A DNA stretch of 64,000 nt from Pirellulales bacterium (GCA_013360685.1 JABWBD010000004.1:1-64000), one strand, 5' to 3'; positions 1-8,897 are shown, counted from the stretch's first letter. Program-made: numbers and translations. Notes: generated by a model from the sequence alone, not told the origin.

Positions 1-1377
1 CAGGATGCCGACTCCACCCGACCAACGGGACCGTCCGGCCAAACCGACACGGAAGAAGCGGCCGAGGACCGGGATCGCGGCGAAGACGGGCAGACCGATC
101 CATGCGACCCGAAGACCGATCCGCAACCGTCGCGGGCGGAGGAAGACGGCGGCGACCGCACTGCGGACGAGCCGGTCTCAGACGACGCCCAAACGGAAGA
201 CGCAGCCGCGGCGGTTCTTGCCAACACAATACTCTCGCAGCAACCACCTCAGATGCAGCCGGCCGGCGAGCAGGCGCCGGAGGCGGACGACGACGGCAAG
301 ATCCCAGCGCCCACGCGGGGAAATCCCGTGGCGGCAACGAAGTCCCCCCAGGCCGCAGAGAGTTCCCCTGCCGAGATCCTCTTGGAATCGGCCGAATCAG
401 GGCCTCCGCCGGCCGCCAACTCGGCCGAACCGGACAAGGCGGGCCGGAAGATCGCGACGGAAGCAGCGGCGAAGCTCGGATTCTCCGAGGGAAATGTTGA
501 CGCGAACTTGCCGGCCGACATAGGCAGCGGAGAGAACTCAGGGCAGCAGGCGTCGGAACAAGATGCTCCCGCCGAGCCGGAAGGCAAGAACCGGACAAGG
601 CGGGACCGAGCGGATGCCGCTCTTTCCGGCGGCCCCTCCGAACTCCTCCGACACCCCGCCGATCGGAACGACCCCGGTCCCTCGGTCCAGCCACGGACCG
701 ACGCGGCCGCCGAACCAAAGACGAATCCCTCCGATGCGGTCGCGCCACAGGCTGCAGATGCCGCACCGGTCGATTCCTTGCCGCAGTCCGTCGCCACGCC
801 TGGCGAAACCGGCAAGGCACCGCAGACGACGACCAGTGGCCGCGCGGCCGACGGCGTCCTTCCCGATCGTGCCGGGCCCAACGTGGCGTCGCACGCCCCG
901 ACGGCTGAAGGGAAAGAGGGCGCCGAAACCACCCAGGCCGACCGGGCGCGCTTCGTCCAACGCGTCGCTCGCGCCTTTGAGTCGTTGGGCGATCGCGGCG
1001 GAAGCGTGCGGCTGCGGCTTCATCCCCCGGAACTCGGCTCGTTGCGGCTGGAAGTAACGGTCCGATCCGGCGTGATGACGGCCCGGTTGGAGGCAGAAAC
1101 GCCCGCGGCGCAGGCGATGCTGCGGGAGAACCTGCCGATGCTGCGCGAACGGCTCGCCGAGCAGAACATCCGCGTGGAACGTTTCGACGTGGACCTGATG
1201 GACCGCTCCGGCGGCGGATCGGCCGGCTGGGCGGAAAGCGACGCCAATGCGCGGAACCACGAATACCGCCCCGGCTCGCGGCGAAGCGATCCGGGCGACG
1301 GCCGCGTCGAACCCGGCGCGGGCCGGCGCGCCACGACCTACTACACCGATGCCGGCCGCTTCGATGCGACCATATAG
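1..1377 (+). CDS. fliK: FliK, flagellar hook-length control protein (5' partial)
   Basis: The reading frame is open from the first base of the window, so the true start lies to the left; the ORF track's ATG at 253 is internal. The long N-terminal part is acidic, rich in Pro, Ala, Glu and Asp, and of low complexity, as is usual for the secreted ruler part of FliK. The last 140 residues hold the conserved C-terminal domain, including 'LRLHPPELGSLRLEVTV' and 'LRENLPMLRERLAEQNI', which in the family contacts FlhB and switches export from hook to filament substrates. It is followed 32 bases later by flgD and then flgE, the classic hook gene order. Family assignment is firm from the C-terminal domain and the context. 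Confidence 0.93.
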   Translation, partial: QDADSTRPTGPSGQTDTEEAAEDRDRGEDGQTDPCDPKTDPQPSRAEEDGGDRTADEPVSDDAQTEDAAAAVLANTILSQQPPQMQPAGEQAPEADDDGKIPAPTRGNPVAATKSPQAAESSPAEILLESAESGPPPAANSAEPDKAGRKIATEAAAKLGFSEGNVDANLPADIGSGENSGQQASEQDAPAEPEGKNRTRRDRADAALSGGPSELLRHPADRNDPGPSVQPRTDAAAEPKTNPSDAVAPQAADAAPVDSLPQSVATPGETGKAPQTTTSGRAADGVLPDRAGPNVASHAPTAEGKEGAETTQADRARFVQRVARAFESLGDRGGSVRLRLHPPELGSLRLEVTVRSGVMTARLEAETPAAQAMLRENLPMLRERLAEQNIRVERFDVDLMDRSGGGSAGWAESDANARNHEYRPGSRRSDPGDGRVEPGAGRRATTYYTDAGRFDATI

Positions 1378-1409
1378 GGGCCGGACAGGAAAGCAAGGAG
1401 AGAACCGCC

Positions 1410-1856
1410 ATGTACACCAATCAAACCAGCGGCGTCAGCGGGCAGCAGGGGCAGCAGTCGGCGACGGTCGATCGCTTGCAGGAGGTGGACCTCGACGTCT
1501 TTCTGAAGCTGATGATCGCCGAGCTTCAGAACCAGGATCCGATGAACCCGATGGACAACCATGAGCTCATTCAGCAGGTCAGCCAGATCCGCGAGATTGA
1601 GTCGAACTCCCGTTTGACCGAGACCCTGGAGGCCGTCCTCTTGGGCCAGAACATGACCACGGCGTCCGGCCTGATCGGACGCGCCGTCCAGGGTTTGACC
1701 GAGGATGGAACGAAAGTCTCCGGTCGTGTCGACCGGGTGACGGTGGCCGACGGCAAGCCGGTGCTCCACATCGGCGACCAATCGCTCGGCCTGAGCAACA
1801 TCGGCGAGATCCTCGCGGAGCCGGCCGGGGGCGCAGGCGAAGAATCGCAGGAATAG
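1410..1856 (+). CDS. flgD: FlgD, hook assembly scaffold
   Basis: FlgD is the hook cap on which FlgE subunits polymerise. This 148-residue protein has the diagnostic 'LKLMIAELQNQDPMNPMDN' block near residue 31, followed by the 'QQVSQIREIESN' helix. It stops shortly after the small beta domain ('GLIGRAVQGLTEDGTKVSG'). It is therefore shorter than the roughly 220-residue enterobacterial FlgD and lacks the extended FLG/Ig-type C-terminal region. A good ribosome-binding site (AAGGAGAG) lies 8 bases before the ATG. It sits between fliK and flgE in the flagellar operon. Confidence 0.95.
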   Translation: MYTNQTSGVSGQQGQQSATVDRLQEVDLDVFLKLMIAELQNQDPMNPMDNHELIQQVSQIREIESNSRLTETLEAVLLGQNMTTASGLIGRAVQGLTEDGTKVSGRVDRVTVADGKPVLHIGDQSLGLSNIGEILAEPAGGAGEESQE

Positions 1857-1897
1857 ACGGAAACCAGTTCCCTTTCAGAACAGGGGAGGATAAGAAG

Positions 1898-4402
1898 ATG
1901 GGTCTTGCATCGGCAATGAGCACGGCGTTGACCGGGTTGTCCGCTGCCGAGACGACGATCGACGTTGTGGGCAACAACCTGGCCAACTCGAACACGGTCG
2001 GCTTCAAAGCCTCGGAAGCCTCTTTCGCCACGCAGTTCCTGCAGACGCTGGCCTTGGGCGCCGCACCGACGGAGAACACCGGCGGCACGAATCCGCGCCA
2101 GGTCGGTCTGGGCACGATGGTGGCCGACATCACTCCCGACTTCAGCCAGGGCACGATCGAGATCAGTTCCAACCCGACCGATATGGCCATCCAGGGAGAC
2201 GGCTTCTTCATCGTCCAGGGCGGCGGGGGAGAGCACCTCTACACCCGCAACGGCATCTTCAAGATGAACTCGGAAAACCAGTTGGTGACGATCACCGGCA
2301 ACCGGGTGCTGGGCTTCGGCATCGACGATGACTTCCAGATCCAGCGGACCGTACTGACGCCTCTGACGATTCCTCTAGGAGCGACCGCCGTCGCGCAGCC
2401 GACTGCCAACGCATGGCTCGAAGGGACCCTTTCTCCCACCGGCGACGTTGCCGACCAGGGCGAAATCATCCAGACGAATATCCTCGGACAAGGCGACCAT
2501 ATCTATCCCACGACGGCGCTGGAGCGCGACCTCGCCCAGGGCCCGAACCTCACGACCGCGCTGACGGCCCTTGAGGAGCAGGACGTCGGCACGGGCGGCA
2601 TGCAGCCGGGCCAGACCTTCGAGTATCGATTCGTCTACGTGCAGGACGATCCCGATGAGACCGGCACCGAGGAGACGAACTGGTCGTCGCTGCTGATCAC
2701 CACGGAGTTCACCGACTCCCAGGTGGAGATCCAGAATATCCCGCACGCACCGGATCCGATTGACGGCGAGCCTGCCCCTTACGACCGGGTCCGGATCTAC
2801 CGGCGCGACGCCTCCGAAACGAGGTTCCGGCAGATCAGGGAGCTGCCCCTGGGCGGCGCCGGGCCGTGGGATTTCATCGACGACAAGGCGGCCGGTTTCT
2901 ACGCCGCGGATCCGGTCACGTACCCGGCCATGGACGAAGGGGTCCTCAACGGCGAGTTCACCTACTACGTCACGTTCGGGAGGATGACCGATCCTTCCTC
3001 GGTCGCCGATCCCGAATACAACAGTCGTCCGAGCGAGCTGAGCCTGCCGCGCGCGGCGTCCAACTCGCGGTTGCTTCTTCGCGATCTGCCGACGACCACG
3101 ACGACCAACGCCGACGGCTGGAATAGCCGGCGGATCTGGCGACGGAACAACAGTTCGGACGATCCGCAGTGGCATCTCGTGGAAGAGATCCCCAACGTCG
3201 ACCAGGACGTCATCGTCATCGACGAGATGACCGACGAAGTGGCCTTCGACCAACCGGTTCTGGACCTCGACGGCCCCAGAATCCGCCCCGACACGCACCT
3301 GGTCGACGTGGTCCGCCGGGACGGAAGCAGCTACGAGAACGTCTTTGAGGAAGGAGTCCTCGAATTCACCGGCAGGAAGGGCGGGCGCTCCCTGGCGATG
3401 AAGGAGTTCACGATCACCGAGGACTCGACCGTCCAGGACTTGATGAACTTCCTGGAGCAGGCCCTGGGAATCCAGCGGGCCACGGGGATCGACGCGGACC
3501 AGGACATTCCTCCCGACGCCGCCACCAACAAGCAGCCCGGCGGGTTCATCGAAGACGGCCGCATCAACCTCTTGGGCAACAACGGCGTCGACAATGCCCT
3601 CGACATCGGGTTGTCGGGAATGCTGTTGCGGACCGAATCGGGAGAAGTCCTCAACGTCGACCTCCCTTGGGCGTCGGTCCAGGACGCCGTCGGCGAAAGC
3701 GCGGTGACCGACTTCCTCGTCTATGATTCGTTGGGCATTCCGCTCCGCGTCCGCCTGACCGCGGCCCTTGAGTCCCGCAACAGCACTTCCACGACCTACC
3801 GCTGGTTCGCCGACAGTCCCGACAACGACCCGTTGACCGGCGTCGGCATCGCGGTCGGCACCGGCCTGATTACGTTCGACGGCGAGGGCAATTTCGTCTC
3901 GGCTACGGAGTCGACCGTCTCGATCGAGCGCCGGCACGTCTCCTCCGCCTCGCCCCTGGAATTCGAGTTGGATTTCACCCAGATCTCCGGCTTGGCGGCG
4001 AACCAGAGCACACTGGCGGTCTCGCGGCAGGACGGCTCCGCGCCGGGCGTGCTGACCAGTTTCATCGTCGGCGAGGACGGCACAATCAGCGGGGTGTTCA
4101 GCAACGGCGTCACCCGCGACTTGGGGCAGCTTCGCCTCGCCCGCTTCGCCAATGCCGCCGGCTTGGAGCAGAGGGGCCAGAATCTCTTTGCCGAAGGGGT
4201 AAACTCCGGATTGCCGGTCCACGGCGACCCCGGCCAGCAGGGGATCGGCACCATCATTGCCGGTGCAACCGAACTATCCAATACCGATATCGGCAGCAAC
4301 TTGATCGACTTGATCCTGGCGTCGACCATGTACCGAGGCAACACGCGCGTGATCACCACCGCCCAGCAAATGCTCGATGAATTGTTGGCCCTGCGTCGTT
4401 GA
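1898..4402 (+). CDS. flgE: FlgE, flagellar hook protein with large central insertion
   Basis: The N-terminus has the rod/hook consensus 'TTIDVVGNNLANSNTVGFK', and the 'PTDMAIQGDGFFIVQG' motif follows near residue 90. The C-terminus ends with the axial helix ('ASTMYRGNTRVITTAQQML'). These two ends form the coiled core of the hook tube; the middle faces outward. At 834 residues it is about twice the usual length of FlgE. The extra sequence (about residues 150-600) contains fibronectin-like stretches ('YRFVYVQDDPDET', 'YDRVRIYRRDASE') and a second copy of similar character near 'WNSRRIWRRNNSS'. The start has a strong GGGGAGG site. Hook export is expected to use the FliPQR-FlhB gate encoded downstream. 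Confidence 0.94.
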   Translation: MGLASAMSTALTGLSAAETTIDVVGNNLANSNTVGFKASEASFATQFLQTLALGAAPTENTGGTNPRQVGLGTMVADITPDFSQGTIEISSNPTDMAIQGDGFFIVQGGGGEHLYTRNGIFKMNSENQLVTITGNRVLGFGIDDDFQIQRTVLTPLTIPLGATAVAQPTANAWLEGTLSPTGDVADQGEIIQTNILGQGDHIYPTTALERDLAQGPNLTTALTALEEQDVGTGGMQPGQTFEYRFVYVQDDPDETGTEETNWSSLLITTEFTDSQVEIQNIPHAPDPIDGEPAPYDRVRIYRRDASETRFRQIRELPLGGAGPWDFIDDKAAGFYAADPVTYPAMDEGVLNGEFTYYVTFGRMTDPSSVADPEYNSRPSELSLPRAASNSRLLLRDLPTTTTTNADGWNSRRIWRRNNSSDDPQWHLVEEIPNVDQDVIVIDEMTDEVAFDQPVLDLDGPRIRPDTHLVDVVRRDGSSYENVFEEGVLEFTGRKGGRSLAMKEFTITEDSTVQDLMNFLEQALGIQRATGIDADQDIPPDAATNKQPGGFIEDGRINLLGNNGVDNALDIGLSGMLLRTESGEVLNVDLPWASVQDAVGESAVTDFLVYDSLGIPLRVRLTAALESRNSTSTTYRWFADSPDNDPLTGVGIAVGTGLITFDGEGNFVSATESTVSIERRHVSSASPLEFELDFTQISGLAANQSTLAVSRQDGSAPGVLTSFIVGEDGTISGVFSNGVTRDLGQLRLARFANAAGLEQRGQNLFAEGVNSGLPVHGDPGQQGIGTIIAGATELSNTDIGSNLIDLILASTMYRGNTRVITTAQQMLDELLALRR

Positions 4403-4443
4403 CGTCCCCGCCCGCAGAGCTATGTTTTCGAGGGCCGCCGACC

Positions 4444-4535
4444 GTGATGAACAAGGGGACAGGCATTGCAAGGAATCGCGGGTTATCCGGAGTGAAGACA
4501 CAAGGTCTTGCGGGGCCGGTCCCCTTGTTCATCAC
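4444..4535. repeat. 92-bp mini-element with 17-bp perfect terminal inverted repeats
   Basis: GTGATGAACAAGGGGAC at 4444-4460 is the exact reverse complement of 4519-4535. A further GCAAG/CTTGC pair nests inside. The element fills most of the gap between flgE and the flbD-like gene. No T-run follows, so it is not a standard terminator. It could be a MITE or REP-like element, or an RNA hairpin that tunes readthrough from flgE into the stator genes. Confidence 0.75.
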
Positions 4536-4559
4536 CCGAGAGTCAGGGGGTCAGGAAGC

Positions 4560-4802
4560 ATGATCAAGCTTACCCACTTGAGCGGCGAGGTCTTTGTGCT
4601 CAATGCCGAGTTGATCCGATACGTGGAGGCGCGCCCGGATACCTTCATTACCCTCACCGGCGGCGAGCGGATCGTCGTGGCCGAGTCGATGGACGAGGTG
4701 ATGCGGCGGGCCGTGGCGTACCAGCAGGCGAAGCATCTGATTCCCGCGCCGGCATGGCGGCGCGCCGGCCACGCCGGCGAGCGGATTGCGGAAGGATCGT
4801 GA
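4560..4802 (+). CDS. flbD: FlbD-family flagellar protein
   Basis: This 80-residue protein matches the small FlbD/FlbEr family found between hook and motor genes in Bacillus, spirochaetes and Planctomycetes. It begins 'MIKLTHLSGEVFVLNAELI' and continues 'DTFITLTGGERIVVAES'. The ORF track starts it at 4377, but that extension overlaps flgE and the inverted-repeat element; the ATG at 4560 gives the family's N-terminus. Its biochemical role is not established. It ends three bases before motA and is almost certainly co-translated with it. Confidence 0.88.
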   Translation: MIKLTHLSGEVFVLNAELIRYVEARPDTFITLTGGERIVVAESMDEVMRRAVAYQQAKHLIPAPAWRRAGHAGERIAEGS

Positions 4803-4805
4803 TCG

Positions 4806-5582
4806 ATGGACATCGCTACGGTCGTCGGAACCCTGCTCGGCTTTGCTTTCATGGCCATCGCCATCTTGATCTCGCCGGGGGCGTCGTTCGGCGCGTTCCT
4901 CGACTATCCGTCCATTATGGTCGTCATCGGCGGTGCGATGGCGTCGGTGCTCATCTGTTTTCCTCTCAGGACGTTTTTCAATGCCCCTCGCGTCCTCAAG
5001 GTCGTCTTTTTCAACAGGCAGCCGAATACCCGCGAGTTGATCGAGCAGCTTGTCTCGCTGGCGGAGACGGCCCGCCGCGACGGACTGCTCGCGCTGGAAA
5101 GCCGGCTGGAGGACATCTCCAATCCGTTCATCGTCCTGGGAATCCAGATGGCCGTGGACGGGACCCGGCCGGAGGTGATCGAGGACATCATGCGGACGGA
5201 AATCGACGCGGTTGCCGCCCGGCATCGGACGGGAAAAAACCTCATCGATCAACTCGGGAAATTCGGCCCGGCTTACGGCATGATCGGCACGCTGCTGGGA
5301 CTGATTCTCATGCTGGGGCAACTCGATGATCCGGATGCCCTGGGGCCGGGCATGGCCGTGGCGCTGATTACCACGCTCTACGGGGCGATTCTCTCCAACA
5401 GCCTCCTGTTGCCGTACTCGGAGAAACTCGCCCATCTGAACAAGGAAGAACTCGCGGCGATGGAAATCGTCGTCCGCGGAATTCTGGGCATCCAGTCCGG
5501 CGAGAACCCGCGAGTGATCGAGCAGAAACTCAACACGTTCATTCCGCCCCGCCAGAGAACCGTACAGCGGGAGGCAGCGTAG
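4806..5582 (+). CDS. motA: MotA, flagellar stator proton-channel subunit
   Basis: MotA forms the ring of the stator that couples ion flow to rotor torque. The 258-residue protein shows four membrane segments (about 5-25, 34-53, 152-171 and 181-203). A long cytoplasmic loop after segment 2 carries the charged residues that contact FliG. The conserved 'GPAYGMIGTLLGLILML' segment includes the channel proline. A GGAAGGA site precedes the ATG. It is followed at once by motB, the obligate partner. The choice of proton versus sodium ion cannot be read securely. Confidence 0.96.
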   Translation: MDIATVVGTLLGFAFMAIAILISPGASFGAFLDYPSIMVVIGGAMASVLICFPLRTFFNAPRVLKVVFFNRQPNTRELIEQLVSLAETARRDGLLALESRLEDISNPFIVLGIQMAVDGTRPEVIEDIMRTEIDAVAARHRTGKNLIDQLGKFGPAYGMIGTLLGLILMLGQLDDPDALGPGMAVALITTLYGAILSNSLLLPYSEKLAHLNKEELAAMEIVVRGILGIQSGENPRVIEQKLNTFIPPRQRTVQREAA

Positions 5583-5586
5583 CGCC

Positions 5587-6339
5587 ATGGCGATCCCGGA
5601 AGACGAACCGCCCGCCGGCGCGCCGGAATGGATTGTCACCTACGGCGACATGATGTCGCTCTTGCTGACCTTCTTTGTGCTCCTCTTCTCCATGAGTGAA
5701 GTCAAGGAGGAACAGAGCAAAGCGCTCATGGAATCGCTCCGCCGGCAATTCGGCTACGACAAGTCGCTTCAAACCCTCATCGCCGGCCCCAACATGCCGA
5801 TGAACTCCGCGCTGGCCAAGCTCGCCAGCATGGGCCGGTCACGGCGTCTGGATACCATGCGCGGCGGCGACAAGGTCCGCGCGCCCGTCGGCGAGAATGC
5901 CCGCGTCTGGGCCATTCGCCCCTCCGACGACGCCACGATGGGCGGCGCAGTCTATTTCGCCGAAGGCGCCGCCGACCTGGACCCCGAAAGCAAACAGGTC
6001 CTCGGTGCCATTGCGGAAGACCTTGTTGGAAAACCGCAAAAGATCGAAATCCGCGGCCACACCACAAGGACCCCTCTTCCGAGCGGATCTCCCTACCAGA
6101 CCCACTGGGATCTGGCCTACGCTCGCTGCGTGAGGGTTATGGAGCAACTCGTCGCATTGGGCATCGAGCCGCAACGGCTCCGGCTTGCCGTGGCGGGCGA
6201 ATTCGAGCCCGTGCATATCAGTGCCGACCCCGCTTTCCAGAAGAAGAACTCGCGGGTGGAAGTGCTCATGCTCAACGAGCTCGTCAAGGACTTGCAGGGA
6301 ACGCCCGACGAAAAGCGCGCCCAACTCGCGCCACCGTGA
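5587..6339 (+). CDS. motB: MotB, stator anchor
   Basis: The N-terminus carries the diagnostic 'TYGDMMSLLLTFFVLLFSM', with the ion-binding aspartate at residue 21 at the head of the single transmembrane helix. The C-terminal half is an OmpA-like peptidoglycan-binding domain ('IEIRGHTTRTP', then 'NSRVEVLMLNE'). Total length is 250 residues, somewhat shorter than the E. coli protein. GGGAGG precedes the ATG, which lies four bases after motA. Together MotA and MotB form the stator anchored to the cell wall. Confidence 0.95.
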   Translation: MAIPEDEPPAGAPEWIVTYGDMMSLLLTFFVLLFSMSEVKEEQSKALMESLRRQFGYDKSLQTLIAGPNMPMNSALAKLASMGRSRRLDTMRGGDKVRAPVGENARVWAIRPSDDATMGGAVYFAEGAADLDPESKQVLGAIAEDLVGKPQKIEIRGHTTRTPLPSGSPYQTHWDLAYARCVRVMEQLVALGIEPQRLRLAVAGEFEPVHISADPAFQKKNSRVEVLMLNELVKDLQGTPDEKRAQLAPP

Positions 6340-6497
6340 CAGGTTTCTAAGCCGTTTTTCCGCCAGGACTTCCGTCTTTCTTGGTATTCGTCGTCCGCAG
6401 CCGAAACGACGGGCTATTCTTTCTTGAATAAGGAGAGACTCCGCGCGAGAGGCCGGAGTGCCGGCAGGAAGCACACCCCCATTGAGATTGCCGGGTT

Positions 6498-7076
6498 ATG
6501 GCTGAAACCAATACCTCTACTGCTCCCGCATCACCGACCGCCGCGACGACACCACCGGCGACCGGTTCGTCGCTGATCGGAAAGCTCATGATCGTCCTGT
6601 TCCTGACGGCGGTCATCCTGGCCGAGTGCGTGGTTGCCTACCTTTACCTGCCGAGTGTCGAGCAGACTGCCGCCTTAGCGGGTACCGCAGCCGCGGCTGA
6701 ACCCAAGAAAGAAGCCGCCTCCCACGAAACCGAAGAGTCGGAAGGCGAGCCCACGGAACAACTCGAAGTCGATCTTGAGGAGTTCACGGTTACCGCATTC
6801 CAGCCGGCATCCAACACCACTTTGCGGATAGACTTCCACCTCTACGGGACGGTGGCGACCAAAGACCAGGCCGAATTCCAGCATGAAATGGAGAAAAACG
6901 TCCATCGGTTCCGCGAGCAAGTGATCGTGATCGTGCGGAGCGCTGAGCTGACCGACCTGACGGACGCAGGGTTGGGCTTGATTAAAAGGAAGATTTTGGA
7001 GAAAACTAACCGCATTCTCGGCAAGCCTCTCCTCAAGTCCGTGATTGTCAGTGATTTTTCTTTCATCGAACAGTAG
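6498..7076 (+). CDS. fliL: FliL, basal-body-associated stator regulator
   Basis: FliL surrounds the stator and supports torque. The 192-residue product has a low-complexity Thr/Ala/Pro N-terminus, one transmembrane helix (about 30-50), an acidic linker and the periplasmic FliL domain ('LRIDFHLYGTVA', 'VHRFREQVIVIVRSAELTDL', ending 'VIVSDFSFIEQ'). The 158 bases between motB and this gene contain a short CGTCGT/ACGACG hairpin but no promoter I would defend. The ribosome-binding site is weak. Confidence 0.92.
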   Translation: MAETNTSTAPASPTAATTPPATGSSLIGKLMIVLFLTAVILAECVVAYLYLPSVEQTAALAGTAAAAEPKKEAASHETEESEGEPTEQLEVDLEEFTVTAFQPASNTTLRIDFHLYGTVATKDQAEFQHEMEKNVHRFREQVIVIVRSAELTDLTDAGLGLIKRKILEKTNRILGKPLLKSVIVSDFSFIEQ

Positions 7077-7172
7077 CGGCCCCGGCACACCGCGGTTCGT
7101 CCTATCGGTGGAAGTCGTTGCCCGTAAACAACTTAGTTCGGTGATTCTCAGCGCCAGGCGGAATGGAGTCCC

Positions 7173-7919
7173 ATGGCCGACGACAAGGACCTGATCAACC
7201 AGGACGAGATCGAACGTCTACTCGCGCAGGCCGCTGCGGGCCAGGCGAAACCTCGCCCGTCCGGAGAGGATCCAGCCAAGCGGGTGAATCCGGCCCCCGA
7301 TCCGCTCGGTCAGAGCGACATCGAGTCCCTGCTGAGCGGGGGGGTGGCGAAATCGGCCGGCGCGAAAACGGCAGCACCAAACTCCGCGGAAGTGGACGAC
7401 GCCGATAAACGGCTCGGCCAGGACGACATCGAGAGGCTGCTGAGCCAGACTACCAAGCCCCAAGCGGCATCCAAACCGCCGGCGTCGAAAGAGAAACCTT
7501 CTCCATCGCCCTCGGGCGGTGAAGGCGAAATTCTTCCGGGCGACATGGAATACCTTTTGCGGCAGGCCGAAGAGGCACTGGCCTCGATCGACGGGCCCGC
7601 AGAAGCGGAAGTGCCCGCCGGGGTGGCCGCATTTCGTCTTGAAGAGTTCGCCGGAGCTCCTCCCTCCAGCGAGAACGCCACGCTCGACCTGATCCGCGAC
7701 GTGGAGTTGGACCTGAAAATCGAGTTGGGACGGACCCATATGTATCTGGAAGACGTGTTGAAGCTTCGCCGCGGGTCGGTGGTGCCACTGGACAAGCTGG
7801 CCGGCGACCCGGTCGACATATACGTCAATGGCCGGCTGATCGCGCGCGGCGAGGTCCTCGTGCTCAACGACAACTTCTGCGTCCGCGTCGCGGAGTTGAT
7901 CGCCGGGACGGGGACTTAG
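7173..7919 (+). CDS. fliN: FliN-type switch protein with repeated FliM-like motifs
   Basis: The C-terminal 80 residues form a SpoA (FliN) domain: 'VELDLKIELGRTHMYLEDVL', then 'GDPVDIYVNGRLIARGEVLV'. This is the C-ring component that binds FliH and completes the rotor switch. The 248-residue length is twice that of E. coli FliN. The extra N-terminal half carries three clear copies and one weak copy of the motif known from FliM as the CheY-P docking peptide: 'LINQDEIERLLAQ' (7-19), 'LGQSDIESLLSGG' (45-57), 'LGQDDIERLLSQ' (81-92) and 'LPGDMEYLLRQ' (121-131), separated by Pro/Lys-rich linkers. No fliM occurs between fliL and this gene. The stop codon falls inside a downstream repeat array. Confidence 0.93.
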   Translation: MADDKDLINQDEIERLLAQAAAGQAKPRPSGEDPAKRVNPAPDPLGQSDIESLLSGGVAKSAGAKTAAPNSAEVDDADKRLGQDDIERLLSQTTKPQAASKPPASKEKPSPSPSGGEGEILPGDMEYLLRQAEEALASIDGPAEAEVPAGVAAFRLEEFAGAPPSSENATLDLIRDVELDLKIELGRTHMYLEDVLKLRRGSVVPLDKLAGDPVDIYVNGRLIARGEVLVLNDNFCVRVAELIAGTGT

Positions 7920-8047
7920 TGCTTAGTGTTTAGTGCTTAGAGCTTGGTGCTTAGTGCTTGGTGCGTCGTTATTAGTTCTTAGAAGGTAGAGATTGGAGCC
8001 GACTCGAACAACAGAGACCTCAGATCTAACACGAAGCACTAAGAACT
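7914..8047. repeat. TTAGTGCTTAG direct-repeat array plus inverted pair
   Basis: From 7914 to 7963 short near-copies of CTTAGTGCTTAGTG follow one another, with TTTAGTG and CTTGGTG variants. An exact 9-bp inverted pair, AGTTCTTAG at 7974-7982 and CTAAGAACT at 8039-8047, frames the rest of the gap. The fliN stop codon TAG is part of the first unit. The array fills the space before fliO, whose ribosome-binding site lies just downstream. I know of no function; it looks like slipped-strand expansion or a dispersed low-complexity element. Confidence 0.75.
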
Positions 8048-8063
8048 TTTCCAGGAGGCAAGG

Positions 8064-8897
8064 ATGCCCCCAGGGGTAAGAAACGTCATCGCGATTCTGG
8101 TCCTGCTCGGACCTGCCGAACTGGCTGCGCAGACGTTCCCACCGCAGTTTGATCCCCCGTCGGTGCCGACCGCCGCCCCGCAAACAGACCGTTTCTGGGC
8201 GAGCCCCATTGCCGGCGCGGCGCCGATCACCGACGCAAACACGGACCGCGTCGTTTCTGCTTCGTTCGCATCTCCTGTCGCGGACCGCGCCGCGCCTGGC
8301 GCCGGGGAACTGAATGCTTCGTCCTCGTCCGTTCGCGCCGCTCACGAGGTTGCGCTGCCGGCGTCCGGCCGTCCGGAGTTTCCCCGGCTGTCGCCCCCAA
8401 GTCGTGCCGCACGCAAGGATCGGCTGTCCGACAGCCGGGGTGGCATCTGGCCTTCGCTCCTGACGATCGGCAGCAGCCTGGCAGTGGTGCTCGGGCTGTT
8501 CTTCCTGTTTGCCTGGACGATGCGGCGCGCATCGCCGCGCGGAACAGTCGCTTTGCCGACCGACGTGGTCGAGGTGTTGGGCCGGACGACTTTGACTCAC
8601 CGGCAGCACCTGCACCTGTTGCGATGCGGCAGGAAGCTGCTTCTGATCAGTGTCTGCTTGGATAGCGTCGAGCCCTTGACCGAGATCACCGAACCCGAGG
8701 AGGTGGACCGATTGTCGGGGCTCTGCCGGCAATCGCATCCCCAGAGTGTCTCGGCCGCTTTCCAACAGGTCTTTCACCAGTTTGCCCGCGAGCGGACCGA
8801 CCCGGCACTCGCGCGCAGCGCCGACGAAGCACTGCGGCCGGCCGGCACGGGACTCCAGAGGCTTGCCTATCGCGGCCGGGAGGACGCCGATGCGTGA
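8064..8897 (+). CDS. fliO: FliO, flagellar export-gate assembly protein
   Basis: FliO helps assemble the FliP ring. The 277-residue product has a signal-peptide-like N-terminus (1-22) and a long Pro/Ser/Ala-rich region. One transmembrane helix ('[20 protein letters not shown]', about 131-150) is followed by the short FliO domain ('[20 protein letters not shown]') and a C-terminal tail. AGGAGG lies just before the ATG. It overlaps fliP by 8 bases. The assignment rests on the FliO domain and the fixed fliO-fliP-fliQ-fliR order. Confidence 0.87.
   Translation: MPPGVRNVIAILVLLGPAELAAQTFPPQFDPPSVPTAAPQTDRFWASPIAGAAPITDANTDRVVSASFASPVADRAAPGAGELNASSSSVRAAHEVALPASGRPEFPRLSPPSRAARKDRLSDSRGGIWPSLLTIGSSLAVVLGLFFLFAWTMRRASPRGTVALPTDVVEVLGRTTLTHRQHLHLLRCGRKLLLISVCLDSVEPLTEITEPEEVDRLSGLCRQSHPQSVSAAFQQVFHQFARERTDPALARSADEALRPAGTGLQRLAYRGREDADA

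Noticed and set aside
5-523. ORFs in other frames at the left edge
   Set aside because: The frame continuing from base 1 into FliK explains this region; the alternatives are extremely Arg/Pro-rich.
2375-4222. 615-residue minus-strand ORF opposite flgE
   Set aside because: It is an antisense shadow of a strongly conserved gene, with Arg/Val/Asp-rich composition typical of reverse frames in high-G+C DNA and no ribosome site or domain.
7914-8047. CRISPR-like array
   Set aside because: The units are short, degenerate and contiguous, without spacers, and no cas genes are nearby.
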